Of a stretch of 64,000 nt of DNA, positions 27,743 to 38,315 are shown piece by piece. The notes beneath the pieces were generated by a model that was given only the letters and a program-made list of their open reading frames with translations, was not told the origin of the DNA and ran no database searches. The DNA is taken from NCBI RefSeq assembly GCF_038446665.1, contig NZ_CP151802.1:3844001-3908000 (forward strand), given 5' to 3'. The DNA comes from Lysobacter sp. FW306-1B-D06B (GTDB taxonomy: Bacteria > Pseudomonadota > Gammaproteobacteria > Xanthomonadales > Xanthomonadaceae). The position numbers were made by a program, and so were the translations under genes. Each line of letters begins with the position of its first letter. Position 1 is the first letter of the stretch.

Positions 27743-29713
27743 TCAGCCCAGCAGGCGGTCGATCACCTGCTGCGCCAGGCGCTCGGCGGAATCGGACACC
27801 GTGTCGAGCGTGAGCTCCGCCGCCTCCGGCACTTCGTAGGGCGAGTCGATGCCGGTGAAGTTGCGCAGCTGGCCGGCGCGCGCCTTCGCGTACAGGCCCT
27901 TCACGTCGCGCTTCTCCGCCACCGCCAGCGGCGTGTCGATGTAGACCTCGACGAACTCGCCCGGCGCGAACAGCTCGCGTGCCATGCGCCGCTCGGCGCG
28001 GAACGGCGAGATGAAACTCACCAGCACGATCAGCCCCGCGTCGCTCATCAACTTCGCCACTTCGGCGACGCGACGGATGTTCTCCACGCGGTCCTCGTCG
28101 GTGAAGCCCAGGTCCTTGTTGAGGCCGTGGCGCACGTTGTCGCCGTCGAGGATGAAGGTGTGGTAGCCCATCGCGTGCAGGCGCTTGTCGACCAGGTTGG
28201 CGATGGTCGACTTGCCCGAACCCGACAGGCCGGTGAACCACAGCACGCGCGGCTGCTGGCCCTTGATGCGCGCACGCGCGGTGCGGTCCACGTCCAGGTG
28301 CTGCCAGTGGATGTTGCCTGCGCGGCGCAGCGCGAACTGCAACGTGCCCGCCGCGACCGTCGCATGGGTCTGGCGGTCGATCAGGATGAAGCCGCCCAGC
28401 GTGCGGTTGTCCGCATACGCCTCGAACGCCACCGGCTGATCCAGGTACAGATTGCAGAAGCCGACCTCGTTGAGCTCCAGGTGCTTGGCCGCCAGCGCTT
28501 CCTGCGTGTTGACGTCGGTCTTGTGCTTGATCTCGGTGACGCTGGCGCTGACCGTGCGCGTGCCGATCTTCAGCCAGTACGGGCGCCCGGGCAGCAACGG
28601 CTGTTCGCCCATCCACAGCAGGTGCGCGGCGAACTGATCGGCGACCTGCGGCGGGCGGTGCGCGTGCGCGATGACGTCACCGCGGCTGATGTCCACTTCA
28701 TCGCGCAGCGTGAGCGTGATGGCCTGACCTTCGCGCGCGAGGTCGAGGTCGCCGTCGGCGGTGACGATGCGCGCGACGTGCGAACGGCGGCCCGACGGCA
28801 ACGCGACGACCTCGTCGCCGGGCCGCACCTCGCCCGCAGCGACGGTGCCTGCGAAGCCGCGGAAATCCTGGTTCGGCCGATTCACCCACTGCACCGGCAG
28901 GCGGAAGCCGATGTCCTGCGCATGGCGCGAGACGTCGACGGTTTCCAGGTACTCGAGCACGTTCGGCCCGGTGTACCACGGTGTGCGTTCGGAGGAACCC
29001 AGCAGGTTGTCGCCACGCAGCGCGGACAGCGGCACCGCCTGGACGTGTTCGATGCCCAGCTGCGTTGCAAGCTCGCGGTAACCGGCCTGGATCTCGTCGA
29101 ACACCGCGCGGTCGTAGTCGACCAGGTCCATCTTGTTCACCGCCAGCAGCACATGGCGTATGCCCAGCAGCGAGACGATGTAACTGTGGCGCCGCGTCTG
29201 CGGCAGCAGGCCCTTGCGTGCGTCGACCAGCACCACCGCCACGTCTGCGGTGGACGCACCGGTGGCCATGTTGCGCGTGTACTGCTCGTGGCCCGGGCAG
29301 TCGGCGACGATGAACTTGCGCTTTTCCGTGCTGAAGAATCGGTACGCGACGTCGATGGTGATGCCCTGCTCGCGCTCGGCCGACAGGCCGTCGAGCAGCA
29401 GCGCGTAATCGATGTCGGCGCCCTGGGTGCCGTGACGACGGCTGTCTTTCTCCAGCGCCGACAGCTGGTCGTCGAACAACGCGCGGCTTTCGAACAGCAA
29501 GCGGCCGATCAGCGTGCTCTTGCCGTCGTCCACGCTGCCGCAGGTGATGAAGCGCAGCAGGCCCTTGGTTTCGTGGCGGGCGAGGTAGGCCGCTACGGCG
29601 GCCTCGGGATTCGGGATTCGGGATTCGGGATTCGAAACAGCCAAAGCCGAGTCCTCCGAAGCGCCCTGCGCTTTCGCCAATCCCGAATCCCCAATCCCCA
29701 ATCCCGGCTTCAT
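27743..29713 (-). CDS. cysNC: Bifunctional sulfate adenylyltransferase large subunit / APS kinase
   Basis: A 656-residue fusion. Residues about 48-440 are CysN, the GTPase that drives ATP sulfurylase: P-loop GSVDDGKS at 59-66, [17 protein letters not shown], and NKMDLVDYD. Residues about 455-656 are CysC, APS kinase: [44 protein letters not shown] and [18 protein letters not shown]. Together with CysD it makes PAPS from sulfate. The ATG overlaps the cysD stop (ATGA). Between that ATG and the conserved start ([19 protein letters not shown]) lie about 40 residues encoded largely by a GGGATTC-type repeat ([19 protein letters not shown]), which is not part of CysN elsewhere. No other ATG is available closer to the domain. 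Confidence 0.95.
   Translation of the reverse strand: MKPGLGIGDSGLAKAQGASEDSALAVSNPESRIPNPEAAVAAYLARHETKGLLRFITCGSVDDGKSTLIGRLLFESRALFDDQLSALEKDSRRHGTQGADIDYALLLDGLSAEREQGITIDVAYRFFSTEKRKFIVADCPGHEQYTRNMATGASTADVAVVLVDARKGLLPQTRRHSYIVSLLGIRHVLLAVNKMDLVDYDRAVFDEIQAGYRELATQLGIEHVQAVPLSALRGDNLLGSSERTPWYTGPNVLEYLETVDVSRHAQDIGFRLPVQWVNRPNQDFRGFAGTVAAGEVRPGDEVVALPSGRRSHVARIVTADGDLDLAREGQAITLTLRDEVDISRGDVIAHAHRPPQVADQFAAHLLWMGEQPLLPGRPYWLKIGTRTVSASVTEIKHKTDVNTQEALAAKHLELNEVGFCNLYLDQPVAFEAYADNRTLGGFILIDRQTHATVAAGTLQFALRRAGNIHWQHLDVDRTARARIKGQQPRVLWFTGLSGSGKSTIANLVDKRLHAMGYHTFILDGDNVRHGLNKDLGFTDEDRVENIRRVAEVAKLMSDAGLIVLVSFISPFRAERRMARELFAPGEFVEVYIDTPLAVAEKRDVKGLYAKARAGQLRNFTGIDSPYEVPEAAELTLDTVSDSAERLAQQVIDRLLG
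29605..29707. repeat. GGGATTC-type inverted repeat element inside the 5' end of cysN
   Basis: Left arm of four GGGATTC units (29605-29634) and right arm of AATCCC-type units (29679-29707) facing each other across about 44 bases. The whole element is in frame within cysN and has no stop codon in that frame. Confidence 0.88.
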
Positions 29714-30627
29714 CAGAAATACCCCTCCTGCTTCTTCTTCTCCATCGACGCCGACGGATCGTGGTCGATCACGCGGCCCTGGCGTTCGGACGTGGTCGCC
29801 ACGAGCATCTCGGCGATGATCTTCTCCAGAGTGTCGGCCTGCGATTCGATCGCGCCGGTGAGCGGGTAGCAACCCAGCGTGCGGAAGCGCACCTGCCGCA
29901 GCTGCGGCGTTTCGCCTTCGCGCAGCGGCAGGCGATGGTCGTCGACCAGGATCAGCGCGCCGTCGCGTTCCACCACCGGGCGTTCCGCCGCGAAGTACAG
30001 CGACGGCACCGGGATCTTCTCGCGGTAGATGTAGAGCCACACGTCCAGCTCGGTCCAGTTGGACAGCGGGAACACGCGCACCGATTCGCCTTTGTGAATG
30101 CGCGCGTTGTACAGGCTCCACAGCTCCGGTCGCTGGCTCTTGGGATCCCAGCGGTGTTGTTCGTTGCGGAACGAGAACACGCGCTCCTTCGCGCGCGACT
30201 TCTCTTCGTCACGGCGCGCGCCGCCGATGGCCGCATCGAAACCGTACTGGTCCAACGCCTGCTTCAGCGCCTGCGTCTTCATCACGTCGGTGTGCACGGT
30301 GGCGCCGTGGGTGATGGGGCCGATGCCCTGCGCCACGCCGTCGGGGTTGGTGTGCACGCGCAGCTCCACGCCGGTCTGCGCGGCGCGCTGGTCGCGGAAG
30401 GCGATCATCTCGCGGAACTTCCAGCCGGTGTCCACGTGCAGCAGCGGAATGGGCGGCGTCGGCGCCGGCGCGAACGCCTTGAGCAGCAGGTGCAGCAGCA
30501 CCGAGCTGTCCTTACCGATGGAATACAGCATCACCGGATGCCGGAACTCCGCCGCGACTTCGCGCAGGATGTGGATGCTTTCCGCTTCGAGGCGGTCGAG
30601 GTGGCTCAGGTCCAGGGGCAGCGTCAT
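29713..30627 (-). CDS. cysD: Sulfate adenylyltransferase small subunit
   Basis: A 304-residue CysD. It has the PP-loop-like [17 protein letters not shown] motif, [38 protein letters not shown] and the [15 protein letters not shown] block. With CysN it converts sulfate and ATP to APS using GTP hydrolysis. The start at 30627 begins [18 protein letters not shown], the conserved N-terminus; the frame extends upstream without conserved sequence. It is the first gene of the cysD-cysNC unit and is divergent from cysJ over about 200 bp. A TACAAT element on the minus strand at 30705-30710 is a plausible -10 box, though no good -35 is visible. Confidence 0.96.
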   Translation of the reverse strand: MTLPLDLSHLDRLEAESIHILREVAAEFRHPVMLYSIGKDSSVLLHLLLKAFAPAPTPPIPLLHVDTGWKFREMIAFRDQRAAQTGVELRVHTNPDGVAQGIGPITHGATVHTDVMKTQALKQALDQYGFDAAIGGARRDEEKSRAKERVFSFRNEQHRWDPKSQRPELWSLYNARIHKGESVRVFPLSNWTELDVWLYIYREKIPVPSLYFAAERPVVERDGALILVDDHRLPLREGETPQLRQVRFRTLGCYPLTGAIESQADTLEKIIAEMLVATTSERQGRVIDHDPSASMEKKKQEGYF

Positions 30628-30704
30628 CGGGTCTTGATCTTGCGGAACCGGGGTTGAAGGCCGGTTGCGGACAGTGTGCGCCGGCGACCGCTCTAGTGGA
30701 GCAC

Positions 30705-30778
30705 ATTGTAGGAACGGGGGCCTCGCGGCGCGGAAATAAGCCCCCGGCATGAGCGCATAACCCGACTTCCTTTCATAT
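30705..30778. promoter_or_regulatory. Divergent cysD/cysJ control region
   Basis: Within the 202-bp gap lie a minus-strand TACAAT (30705-30710) and an AT-rich patch with TTCATAT (30772-30778). The same heptamer stands between cysB and cysG at 38317-38323. LysR-type CysB commonly controls these genes; assignment of this patch as its site is inference. Confidence 0.35.
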
Positions 30779-30829
30779 GGCGACGCCGCGGACCTAGCCT
30801 GCAATGGTCCCCGCCGTGCACCTTCGCCC

Positions 30830-32710
30830 ATGTCGGCTTTCCAGCCCAGCGTTCCCGCAGCACTCGCCACCCCCTTCTCCGAGGACCGGCTGGCGGCGCT
30901 CGCGCGCGTCACCGAGGGGCTGGACACGCATGGGCTGTGGTGGCTCTCCGGCTATGCCGCCGGCCTGGCGACGCGCAGCGGCGGCAGCGTGCAAACGGTT
31001 ACAGCGCCCGTCGCGGACGCGCAGCCCGCCAGCCGCCTGACCATCGTCTACGGGAGCCAGACCGGCAATGCCAAGCGACTGGCCGAACAGCTCGCGCGCC
31101 AGAGCGAGGCCGCCGGGCTGGCCGTGCGCCTGCTGCGCGCCGACGCCTACCCCACGCGCGAACTGAAGGACGAGCGCACGCTGTACCTCGTCGTCAGCAC
31201 GCAGGGCGACGGCGATCCGCCGGACGATGCGCGCGCGCTGGTCGAGTTCATCGCCGGCAAGCGCGCGCCCGCGCTCAAGCAGCTGCGTTATGCGGTGCTG
31301 GGGCTGGGCGATTCGAGCTACCCGCAGTTCTGCGCGATCGGGCAGAAGCTGGACGCGCGCCTGGCCGAACTGGGCGCGACCCGTCTGCTGCCGCGCGCCG
31401 ATGCCGACCTCGACCTGGAAACCGTGGCCGAGCCCTGGCTCGCCCAGGCACTGGCGAAGGCGAAGGACGCGTTGAAGCCCGCCGCGCCGCTCGCCACCGT
31501 GACGCCGCTGCGCCCGCTTCCGGCCGCGCCGCTGCACGGACGCGACGCGCCCTTCGCGGCGGAACTGCTCGCCAACCAGCGCATCACCACGCGATCGAGC
31601 GCGAAGGACGTGCGCCACATCGAGCTGTCACTGGAGGGCTCGGGCCTGCACTACGAGCCCGGCGACGCGCTGGGCCTGTGGCCGGTGAATCCGCCGGCGC
31701 TGGTCGAGGCGATCCTGCGCACAGGTGGACTCGACGGCGATGCCGTCGTCGAGCACGGCGGCCAGCGCCTGCCGCTGCGGCAATGGCTGGGCGAGAAGCG
31801 CGAACTCACCAAGCTCGCGCGGCCGTTCGTCGCCAGCCACGCCGCGCAGGCGCGCAGCGACGAGCTCAACGGCCTGCTCGCGCCCGACCGCCAGGCTGAC
31901 CTGTCGCGCCTGCTCAACGAGGCGCAGGTGCTGGACCTGCTGCGCCAGCATCCCGCCGACTGGAGCGCGGAGGAGCTGGTCGCCGCGCTGCGCCCGCTCA
32001 CGCCGCGGCTGTACTCCATCGCTTCCAGCCAGAAGCACGTCGGCGATGAGGTTCACCTCACCGTCGCGCACGTCGAATACGACGCGGGCGACGGTCTGCG
32101 CTGGGGCAGCGCGTCGAACCATTTCGCGCGCAGCGACGAGGGCGCACGGCTTCCGGTGTTCATCGAACACAACGATCGCTTCCGTCTGCCCGCCGACGCA
32201 TCGCGCGACGTGATCATGATCGGCCCCGGCACCGGCGTGGCGCCGTTCCGCGCCTTCGTGCAGGAACGCGCGGCAACTCGCCCGATGACAGCAGGCGCCT
32301 CCGGGCGCAACTGGCTGTTCTTCGGCAACCCCCACTTCCGCACCGATTTCCTCTACCAGGTCGAGTGGCAGCAGGCGCTCAAGGACGAGACGCTGCACCG
32401 CTTGGACCTGGCCTTCTCACGCGACCAGGATTCAATGCGAGTCCCTCGCAACAGCCCGCACATCCCTGTGCGGACTCCTCAGAAAATCTATGTGCAAGAT
32501 CGCCTGCGCGAGCGCGGCCGCGAGCTGTTCGACTGGATCGAAAACGGCGCGCATCTCTACGTCTGCGGCGATGCCACGCGCATGGCGAAAGACGTGCACG
32601 ACGCGTTGCTTTCGATCATCGGCGAACACGGCGGCCGCTCCGCCGATGACGCCAACGACTACCTCAACACCCTGCAGCAACAGGGACGCTACGCCCGGGA
32701 CGTGTACTGA
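30830..32710 (+). CDS. cysJ: NADPH sulfite reductase flavoprotein subunit, with an internal insertion
   Basis: A 626-residue CysJ. The flavodoxin domain has [17 protein letters not shown] and [13 protein letters not shown]; the FAD part has RLYSIASSQ; the NADPH part has [16 protein letters not shown] and a GRYARDVY end. It passes NADPH electrons to CysI. At 32429-32482, between FSRDQ and KIYVQDRL, where the E. coli protein has only two residues, there are 18 ([18 protein letters not shown]). The extra DNA is two hairpins and keeps the frame. The reductase surface near the NADPH site may tolerate it, but activity is not assured. The stop overlaps the cysI start (TGATG). Confidence 0.95.
   Translation: MSAFQPSVPAALATPFSEDRLAALARVTEGLDTHGLWWLSGYAAGLATRSGGSVQTVTAPVADAQPASRLTIVYGSQTGNAKRLAEQLARQSEAAGLAVRLLRADAYPTRELKDERTLYLVVSTQGDGDPPDDARALVEFIAGKRAPALKQLRYAVLGLGDSSYPQFCAIGQKLDARLAELGATRLLPRADADLDLETVAEPWLAQALAKAKDALKPAAPLATVTPLRPLPAAPLHGRDAPFAAELLANQRITTRSSAKDVRHIELSLEGSGLHYEPGDALGLWPVNPPALVEAILRTGGLDGDAVVEHGGQRLPLRQWLGEKRELTKLARPFVASHAAQARSDELNGLLAPDRQADLSRLLNEAQVLDLLRQHPADWSAEELVAALRPLTPRLYSIASSQKHVGDEVHLTVAHVEYDAGDGLRWGSASNHFARSDEGARLPVFIEHNDRFRLPADASRDVIMIGPGTGVAPFRAFVQERAATRPMTAGASGRNWLFFGNPHFRTDFLYQVEWQQALKDETLHRLDLAFSRDQDSMRVPRNSPHIPVRTPQKIYVQDRLRERGRELFDWIENGAHLYVCGDATRMAKDVHDALLSIIGEHGGRSADDANDYLNTLQQQGRYARDVY
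32429..32482. repeat. Twin-hairpin insertion within cysJ
   Basis: TGCGAG-TCC-CTCGCA (32436-32450) and CCGCACA-TCCC-TGTGCGG (32456-32473), in frame, with CAG just before (32426-32428) and at the end (32480-32482). It adds about 16 codons compared with the family. No second copy was seen in the window. Confidence 0.7.
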
Positions 32711-34425
32711 TGAGCAGCCATTCCGTCGAGGACATCAAGCAGCAAAGCGACCGCCTGCGCGGCACGCTGCTGGCCTCGCTCGCCAACCCGATCACCGGCG
32801 CGCTGCACGACGACGACCAGACGCTGATCAAGTACCACGGCAGTTACCAGCAGGACGATCGCGACATCCGCGAGGAACGCCGGCTGGCGAAGCTGGAACC
32901 GGCGTACAGCTTCATGATCCGCACGCGCACGCCCGGCGGCGTGGTCACGCCGGCGCAGTGGCTCAAGCTCGACAGCATCGCCACGACCTACGCCGAACGC
33001 GGCCTGCGCATCACCACGCGCCAGGCGTTCCAGTTCCACGGTGTGATCAAGACCGAACTGAAGGCGACGATGCAGGCGATCAACGCCGCGCTCATCGACA
33101 CGCTCGCCGCCTGCGGCGACGTGAACCGCAACGTCGCCGTGGCCGCCAACCCGCTGCAGTCGCAGGCGCATGCGCAGGTGCACGCGCACGCCGCCGCGCT
33201 GTCCGAACACCTGCTGCCGAACACGCGCGCCTACTACGAGATCTGGCTGGACGAAGAGCGCGTCGCCGGCAGCGGCAGCGAGGACGAGCCCGTGTACGGC
33301 GCGACCTACCTGCCGCGCAAGTTCAAGATCGGCTTCGCGATCGCGCCGTACAACGACGTGGACGTGTTCGCGCAGGACCTGGGCTTCATCGCCATTGTCG
33401 AGGACGGCGAACTGCTGGGCTACAACGTCAGCGTGGGCGGCGGCATGGGCGCGACGCACGGCGATCCGGAAACCTACCCGCGCCTGGGGGACGTGATCGG
33501 CTTCGTTACGCCGGAGCAGCTCACCGCCGTCGCCGTGGCAGTCGTCACTGCGCAGCGCGATTTCGGAAACCGCGCGGTGCGCAAGCGGGCGCGACTGAAG
33601 TACACGATCGACGACCACGGCCTGGAGTGGTTCAAGGCCGAAGTCGAGCGGCGCGCCAGCTTCGCGCTCTCCCCGGCGCGTCCGTTCGGCTTCGTCCACA
33701 ACGGCGACCGCTTCGGATGGATTGAAGGCGACGACGGCCGTGCGCACCTGACGCTGCGCATCGTCGCCGGACGCATCTGGGATCGCGACGGGCTCACGCA
33801 CCTGAGCGGCCTGCGCGAGATCGCACGCGTGCTGGACGAGGCCGACGCGGGCGCCGAATTCCGCCTCACGCCGAACCAGAACCTCGTCATCGCCGGCGTG
33901 CCCGCGGCGCTGCGCGATCGCGTCGATGCGCTCGTCGCGCAGTACGGCCTGGACACGCATGCACGCGCCACGCCGCTGCAACGCAACGCGCTGGCCTGCG
34001 TCGCACTGCCCACCTGCGGCCTGGCGATGGCCGAAGCCGAACGCTACCTGCCCGAGTTCGCCGACAAGGTGCAGGCATTGCTCGACACGCACGGCCTGCA
34101 CGATGCGCCGATCCACCTGCGCATCAGCGGTTGCCCGAACGGCTGCTCGCGCCCGTACCTGGGCGAGATCGCGCTCGTCGGCAAGGCGCCGGGCCGCTAC
34201 AACCTGATGCTGGGCGCGGACCATCGCGGCCAGCGCCTGAACACGCTGTACCGCGAGAACATCGCCGAGGCGCAGATCCTCGAATCGCTGGATCCGCTCT
34301 TCGCTCGCTATGCCGGCGAGCGCGACACCGACGAAGGCTTCGGCGATTTCCTCGTGAGAACCGGCACCGTCGTGCCGCCCCGACCCGCCATCGCACTGCA
34401 ACTTCGCACCGAGAACGCCGCATGA
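32710..34425 (+). CDS. cysI: Sulfite reductase hemoprotein subunit
   Basis: A 571-residue CysI that reduces sulfite to sulfide with six electrons using siroheme coupled to a [4Fe-4S] cluster. The two ferredoxin-like halves are visible, and the four cluster cysteines appear as [14 protein letters not shown] (Cys pair spaced by five) and [10 protein letters not shown] (Cys-x3-Cys). Substrate-binding Arg/Lys are in [13 protein letters not shown] and the KAPGRYNL block. Length is normal. Translation is coupled to cysJ and, by ATGA, to cysH. Siroheme is supplied by CysG (38497). Confidence 0.97.
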   Translation: MSSHSVEDIKQQSDRLRGTLLASLANPITGALHDDDQTLIKYHGSYQQDDRDIREERRLAKLEPAYSFMIRTRTPGGVVTPAQWLKLDSIATTYAERGLRITTRQAFQFHGVIKTELKATMQAINAALIDTLAACGDVNRNVAVAANPLQSQAHAQVHAHAAALSEHLLPNTRAYYEIWLDEERVAGSGSEDEPVYGATYLPRKFKIGFAIAPYNDVDVFAQDLGFIAIVEDGELLGYNVSVGGGMGATHGDPETYPRLGDVIGFVTPEQLTAVAVAVVTAQRDFGNRAVRKRARLKYTIDDHGLEWFKAEVERRASFALSPARPFGFVHNGDRFGWIEGDDGRAHLTLRIVAGRIWDRDGLTHLSGLREIARVLDEADAGAEFRLTPNQNLVIAGVPAALRDRVDALVAQYGLDTHARATPLQRNALACVALPTCGLAMAEAERYLPEFADKVQALLDTHGLHDAPIHLRISGCPNGCSRPYLGEIALVGKAPGRYNLMLGADHRGQRLNTLYRENIAEAQILESLDPLFARYAGERDTDEGFGDFLVRTGTVVPPRPAIALQLRTENAA

Positions 34426-35159
34426 GCCCGCCCGATCCCATCACTGCCGCCGAATCGCCCCGAGCGCTGGCCGAACTGAACGCCTGGCTCGGCGGCCTCA
34501 ACGCGTCCGAGCGCATCGCCTGGGCGCTGGAACACACCGCAGGCGAGCACGCGCTGTCGTCGAGTTTCGGCGCGCAGGCCGCCGTGTCGCTGCACCTGGC
34601 CACGCGCCAGCGGCCGGACATGCCGGTGATCCTCATCGACACCGGCTATCTCTTCCCGGAAACGTACCGCTTCATCGACCAGCTCACCGACACGCTCGGA
34701 TTGAACCTGAAGGTGTATCGCCCGCAGATCGGCATCGCCTGGATGGAAGCGCGACTGGGCAAGCTGTGGGAAGGCGGCCTGGACGGCATCGAGCGTTACA
34801 ACCGCATGCGCAAGGTCGAGCCGATGCAGCGCGCGCTGGACGACCTGGGCGTGCGCACCTGGATCGCCGGCCTGCGCCGCAGCCAGTCGCGCACGCGCGC
34901 CAACATCGATTTCCTGCAACTGCGCGACGGCCGCTGGAAGCTGCATCCCATCGCCGACTGGACCGATCGCGACGTGTACCAGTACCTGCGCGAGCACAAC
35001 CTGCCCTACCACCCGCTGTGGGACCAGGGCTATGTATCGATCGGGGATGTGCACACCACGCGTCGGCTCGAGCCGGGCATGAACGAGGAAGACACGCGTT
35101 TTTTCGGCCTCAAGCGTGAGTGCGGACTGCATTTCGACGGCGAACCGAACGCGGCGTGA
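34422..35159 (+). CDS. cysH: Phosphoadenylyl-sulfate (PAPS) reductase
   Basis: A 245-residue thioredoxin-dependent reductase that turns PAPS into sulfite. It has [15 protein letters not shown] (PP-loop), [31 protein letters not shown] and the catalytic ECGLH with Cys234 near the C-terminus. It lacks the CC...CxxC cysteines of APS reductases, so it should be a PAPS-specific, cluster-free enzyme, in line with the CysC domain upstream in the pathway. It overlaps cysI by 4 bases and ends the cysJIH unit. Confidence 0.96.
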   Translation: MSPPDPITAAESPRALAELNAWLGGLNASERIAWALEHTAGEHALSSSFGAQAAVSLHLATRQRPDMPVILIDTGYLFPETYRFIDQLTDTLGLNLKVYRPQIGIAWMEARLGKLWEGGLDGIERYNRMRKVEPMQRALDDLGVRTWIAGLRRSQSRTRANIDFLQLRDGRWKLHPIADWTDRDVYQYLREHNLPYHPLWDQGYVSIGDVHTTRRLEPGMNEEDTRFFGLKRECGLHFDGEPNAA

Positions 35160-35307
35160 GCGCGCGCTCGCGCGATCCCCGACGCCCACGCTGAACGTTG
35201 CGCATCGGCTCCGACGGCTTTCCGACGGGCCGCGTTCGACAGTGCGCGCCCCAGCCGTTCCGTTTCGAGGTCGTGCCGCTCGGGCGCATTCCGGGCGCGC
35301 CGCGCGC

Positions 35308-35667
35308 ATGCACGATGCATTCGATGTTCTACGCAATTTCGTCACCACGCTCGTCATGGCATGGGCGGCCTTCGCCGCGCTGCGCTGGCAGCAGCCGTTG
35401 ATCGCGAAGGGCGGCGGTGCGTGGTGGACAGCGTTGGCGGGCACCCTCGCCTTCGGTCAGTGGCCACTCAACGCGTGGTTGGGCAGCCCGATCGGCGCAC
35501 CGATTGTCGTCGCCCTGCTCTACCTGCTCTCGCTGATCGGCCTGGCTCCCGACGATTCGGTGCTGAGCGCGCAGGCCAGCGAACACTCGCGCTGGTTCCG
35601 GCGCGGGCTGGTCTGCGCGGTGTTGGGCACGTTCGCCGGAATGGCGGCGTGGGCGGCGCTGCTGTGA
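35308..35667 (+). CDS. Small multi-pass membrane protein, function unknown
   Basis: A 119-residue hydrophobic protein with four likely helices (FVTTLVMAWAAFAALRW, WWTALAGTLAFGQWPLN, IVVALLYLLSLIGLA, LVCAVLGTFAGMAAWAALL). I do not recognise a family. The frame is open well upstream, but the ATG at 35308 begins the hydrophobic part; no strong ribosome site is visible there. It lies 148 bp after cysH and converges with the serine hydrolase gene three bases away. Confidence 0.55.
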   Translation: MHDAFDVLRNFVTTLVMAWAAFAALRWQQPLIAKGGGAWWTALAGTLAFGQWPLNAWLGSPIGAPIVVALLYLLSLIGLAPDDSVLSAQASEHSRWFRRGLVCAVLGTFAGMAAWAALL

Positions 35668-35670
35668 CGC

Positions 35671-36753
35671 TCAGCGCTCGGGCCGACCGCTGAGCACCAC
35701 GCGGCCGATGCGCGCGACGAACTCGTCCAGGTCCGTGTTGCCGACGTTGGCGAGGATGACAACGGTGACCTCGTCGTCCAGCAAGCGATACAGCTGCGCC
35801 TGCGCGCCCATGATGCGGCCCGGACGCTTGGCGATGCGGTGCGGCTTGCCGGCGATCGTGGATTCGTAGCTCCACACGCCGAATCCGTAGTCGTCCAATC
35901 CCGGCGCGAGCATGCGCTTCAGGCTGTCCTCGCCGATCAGCCGCCCGCCGTACAGCGCATCGGCGAACACGTACAGGTCGCGCACGGTCGAGTACATGGC
36001 GCCGGCTGCGTACCAGTTCTCCGGATACACGGGCAGATCGTTGATGAGCGCGCCATCGCTCTCGCGCACGAAGTAGGTGTTCGCCAGTCGCGGCAGGATT
36101 TCGGCCTGCCGCAGCATGCCGGTGTCGGCCAGTTTCAGCGGCGCCAGGATGCGACGCGACAGCGCCTGCTCGAAGGGCATGCCGGTCGCACGCTCGACGA
36201 TCTTGCCCAGGATCACGTAGTCGCCGTTGTTGTAATCGAAGGTCGTGCCCGGCGCGTGCACGCGCTTTCCGCTGGCGTAGCGACGCAGCAGTTCGCCGCT
36301 GTCGTGCGGCAGCTGGTAGGCGGGAATGCCTTCGCGCAATGCCGTCGCCGCGTCGGTGACGGTGTCGAAATTGGCGATGCCCGAGGTGTGGTTGAGCAAC
36401 TGCCGCACGGTCGCCTCGCGCCCTTCGCCCGCGTAATCGGGAAGCACGGTGCGGATCGGCGCATCCAAGTTCAGGCGGCCCTCCTCCACCAGCTGCATCA
36501 CCAGCGTCGCGGTGAACAGCTTGGTGATCGAGCCGATCCAGTAACGCGTGTCCGGCGTGTTGGGCACGGCGAAAGCGCGATTGGCCAGGCCGAAGCTGCG
36601 TTCGTATTCCACCCGGCCCGCGCGCTCGACCAGCACGGTGCCGCTGAAATCGTGCTCGCCCGCGTAGGCTTCGATAAACGCAGCGGTCGACACCGTCTGT
36701 GCCATCGCAAGGGCCGGCCACAGCGCCAGGCAGCCCAGGATCCACTTCTTCAT
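35671..36753 (-). CDS. Exported serine hydrolase, class C beta-lactamase family
   Basis: A 360-residue protein with a signal peptide (ILGCLALWPALAMA) and a beta-lactamase/DD-peptidase fold. The catalytic SxxK is SITK (Ser75, Lys78), the Tyr-x-Asn motif is DYNNGDYVILG, and VRQLLNHTSGI precedes it. The third motif (HxG/KTG) is not clear. Family members are esterases, D-aminopeptidases or beta-lactamases, so resistance should not be assumed. The start at 36753 has AGGAGG upstream. A single gene between unrelated neighbours. Confidence 0.85.
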   Translation of the reverse strand: MKKWILGCLALWPALAMAQTVSTAAFIEAYAGEHDFSGTVLVERAGRVEYERSFGLANRAFAVPNTPDTRYWIGSITKLFTATLVMQLVEEGRLNLDAPIRTVLPDYAGEGREATVRQLLNHTSGIANFDTVTDAATALREGIPAYQLPHDSGELLRRYASGKRVHAPGTTFDYNNGDYVILGKIVERATGMPFEQALSRRILAPLKLADTGMLRQAEILPRLANTYFVRESDGALINDLPVYPENWYAAGAMYSTVRDLYVFADALYGGRLIGEDSLKRMLAPGLDDYGFGVWSYESTIAGKPHRIAKRPGRIMGAQAQLYRLLDDEVTVVILANVGNTDLDEFVARIGRVVLSGRPER

Positions 36754-36811
36754 GACCGTCCTCCTCGTCGACTCCAGGAGGAGATACGCCATGACGGCGC
36801 GCGGTTGCGCC

Positions 36812-37192
36812 TCAGGTATGGATCAGCCGGCCGCCGCCGAAGGACCAGTTTTCCCAGGTGGTTTCCTTGAAGGCCACCATCACGTGCTCCGGATCCAGGC
36901 CGGCCGCCGACAGCCGCTCCATCAATTCGGCGAGCAGTTTCTTCTTCACCTTCACGCTGCGACCGACCGACCACAGGATCTCGATGAGCACGAAGTCCTC
37001 CGTGCGCGGCGAGGCCAGATCGGGATAGGAGGGATCGAAACGGAAGTCGGCCGCGTCCAGTTCGAACACACGCTGGAACAGGTCGGCCTGCGGCACGCCG
37101 CTGGACACCAGGCTCGCGTGGACCGCATCGAGCACGGAGGACTTGAACGCCTCCGCCTTGGGTTTGCGCACGGTGAGGGTCACGAGCGGCAT
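36812..37192 (-). CDS. Tautomerase family protein (Pro2)
   Basis: A 126-residue protein starting Met-Pro, giving the N-terminal catalytic proline of 4-oxalocrotonate tautomerase-like enzymes once Met is removed. PLVTLTVRKPKAEAFKSSVLDAVHASLV and EILWSVGRSVKVKKKLLAELMERL fit the Tautomerase_2 group, which is about twice the length of 4-OT. The end KETTWENWSFGGGRL is a conserved family ending. Substrate unknown. It is transcribed from the cysB side with 40 bp between genes. Confidence 0.87.
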   Translation of the reverse strand: MPLVTLTVRKPKAEAFKSSVLDAVHASLVSSGVPQADLFQRVFELDAADFRFDPSYPDLASPRTEDFVLIEILWSVGRSVKVKKKLLAELMERLSAAGLDPEHVMVAFKETTWENWSFGGGRLIHT

Positions 37193-37232
37193 GGCGGTTC
37201 CTCGTTCGACGACGGGTCGCGGCGTGCGGCCC

Positions 37233-38216
37233 TCAGGTGGTGATGGGTTGGCTCAACTCGCGCCACGACGGCGCGTGCGGCCACTGCGGCTCCAGGTTGC
37301 CTTCGAGCACGCGGCGCAGGTCGCGACGATCCAGCTGCGGCGCGATGCCGTGCAGCAGCGCCAGCGCATACTCGCGCAGCACGCGTGCGCGCGGGATCAC
37401 GGCCCAGGTGATGCATTCGGGCAGCGCGTCCGGCGCGGGCAGCGCGATGAGGTCTTCGTCGCGCGAGCCCACGGCCATCTCCGCCAGCACGCCGACGCCC
37501 AGGCCGGCACGCACGTAGGTCTTGATGAGGTCGGCGTCGCGCGCGGTCATCGCCAGCTGCGGCTCCAGGCCGGCCTCGACGAAGGTGCGGCGCAGCGAGG
37601 ATTCGGCGCGGTTGGACGACTCGTAGCTCACCAGCGGATGCGCGGCGAGTTCGGCCAGCGTCGGCGCGCGCTTCAGCGATGCGAGCGCATGCGTGCGCGG
37701 CACCAGCACCACGCGACGCCAGCGGTACAGCGGTACGGCGACGCCGCCGTCGGGCTCCGTGCCCGCGGTGCTGATGACGGCCAGGTCCGCTTCGCCGCGT
37801 GCGAGCTGCTCCAGCACTTCGTCGCCCGCGACCGCCTGCAGGTGCATGCTCACCTGCGGGAACTCGCGCTTCACCGCGGCGATGACAGACGGCAGCACGA
37901 AGCGCGCCTGCGTGTGCGTGGTCGCCAGCACCAGACGGCCGCTGTGCTGACCGCGTTCGTTGGCGGCATAGGCGCGGATGTTGCCGGCCTCTTCCAGGAT
38001 GCGGCGCGCGTGCATGAGCACGCGCTCGCCTGCGGGCGCGATCGATTCCAGGCTGCGTCCCTTGCGGGTGAACAACTGGAAACCCAGCTCGTCCTCCAGC
38101 TGCTTGAGCTGCTTGGACAAGCCGGGCTGGGTCGCGTGCACGCGCTCGGCGGCCAGGGTGATGTTGAGGCCCGAGTCGGCGATGGCGACGAGGTAGCGGA
38201 GCTGGGTGAGGGTCAT
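37233..38216 (-). CDS. cysB: LysR-type regulator of cysteine biosynthesis
   Basis: A 327-residue LysR regulator. The N-terminal helix-turn-helix is TLTQLRYLVAIADSGLNITLAAERVHATQPGLSKQLKQLEDELG, and the CysB-like effector domain includes LATTHTQARFVLP (sulfate/O-acetylserine pocket Thr-Thr-His-Thr-Gln), VISTAGTEP and YVRAGLGVGVLAEMA. CysB activates sulfate-assimilation genes when N-acetylserine or O-acetylserine rises. The start at 38216 gives MTLTQLRYL. Divergent from cysG, so it can control cysG and, by distance, the cysD and cysJ units in this window. Confidence 0.94.
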   Translation of the reverse strand: MTLTQLRYLVAIADSGLNITLAAERVHATQPGLSKQLKQLEDELGFQLFTRKGRSLESIAPAGERVLMHARRILEEAGNIRAYAANERGQHSGRLVLATTHTQARFVLPSVIAAVKREFPQVSMHLQAVAGDEVLEQLARGEADLAVISTAGTEPDGGVAVPLYRWRRVVLVPRTHALASLKRAPTLAELAAHPLVSYESSNRAESSLRRTFVEAGLEPQLAMTARDADLIKTYVRAGLGVGVLAEMAVGSRDEDLIALPAPDALPECITWAVIPRARVLREYALALLHGIAPQLDRRDLRRVLEGNLEPQWPHAPSWRELSQPITT

Positions 38217-38315
38217 GTCGAAGCGGTTCGTGGCAGCGGCGGGACAGGCCCGCACGGGCGGGCAGCGATCGGTTCCGGCGTCCGTCGACAGATCGGGGCA
38301 CGGCGGGCTGCCGCG

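Noticed and set aside
35671..36753. Beta-lactamase resistance gene
   Set aside because: Only the SxxK and YxN motifs are clear, and the class-C fold covers esterases and peptidases; no ampR neighbour.
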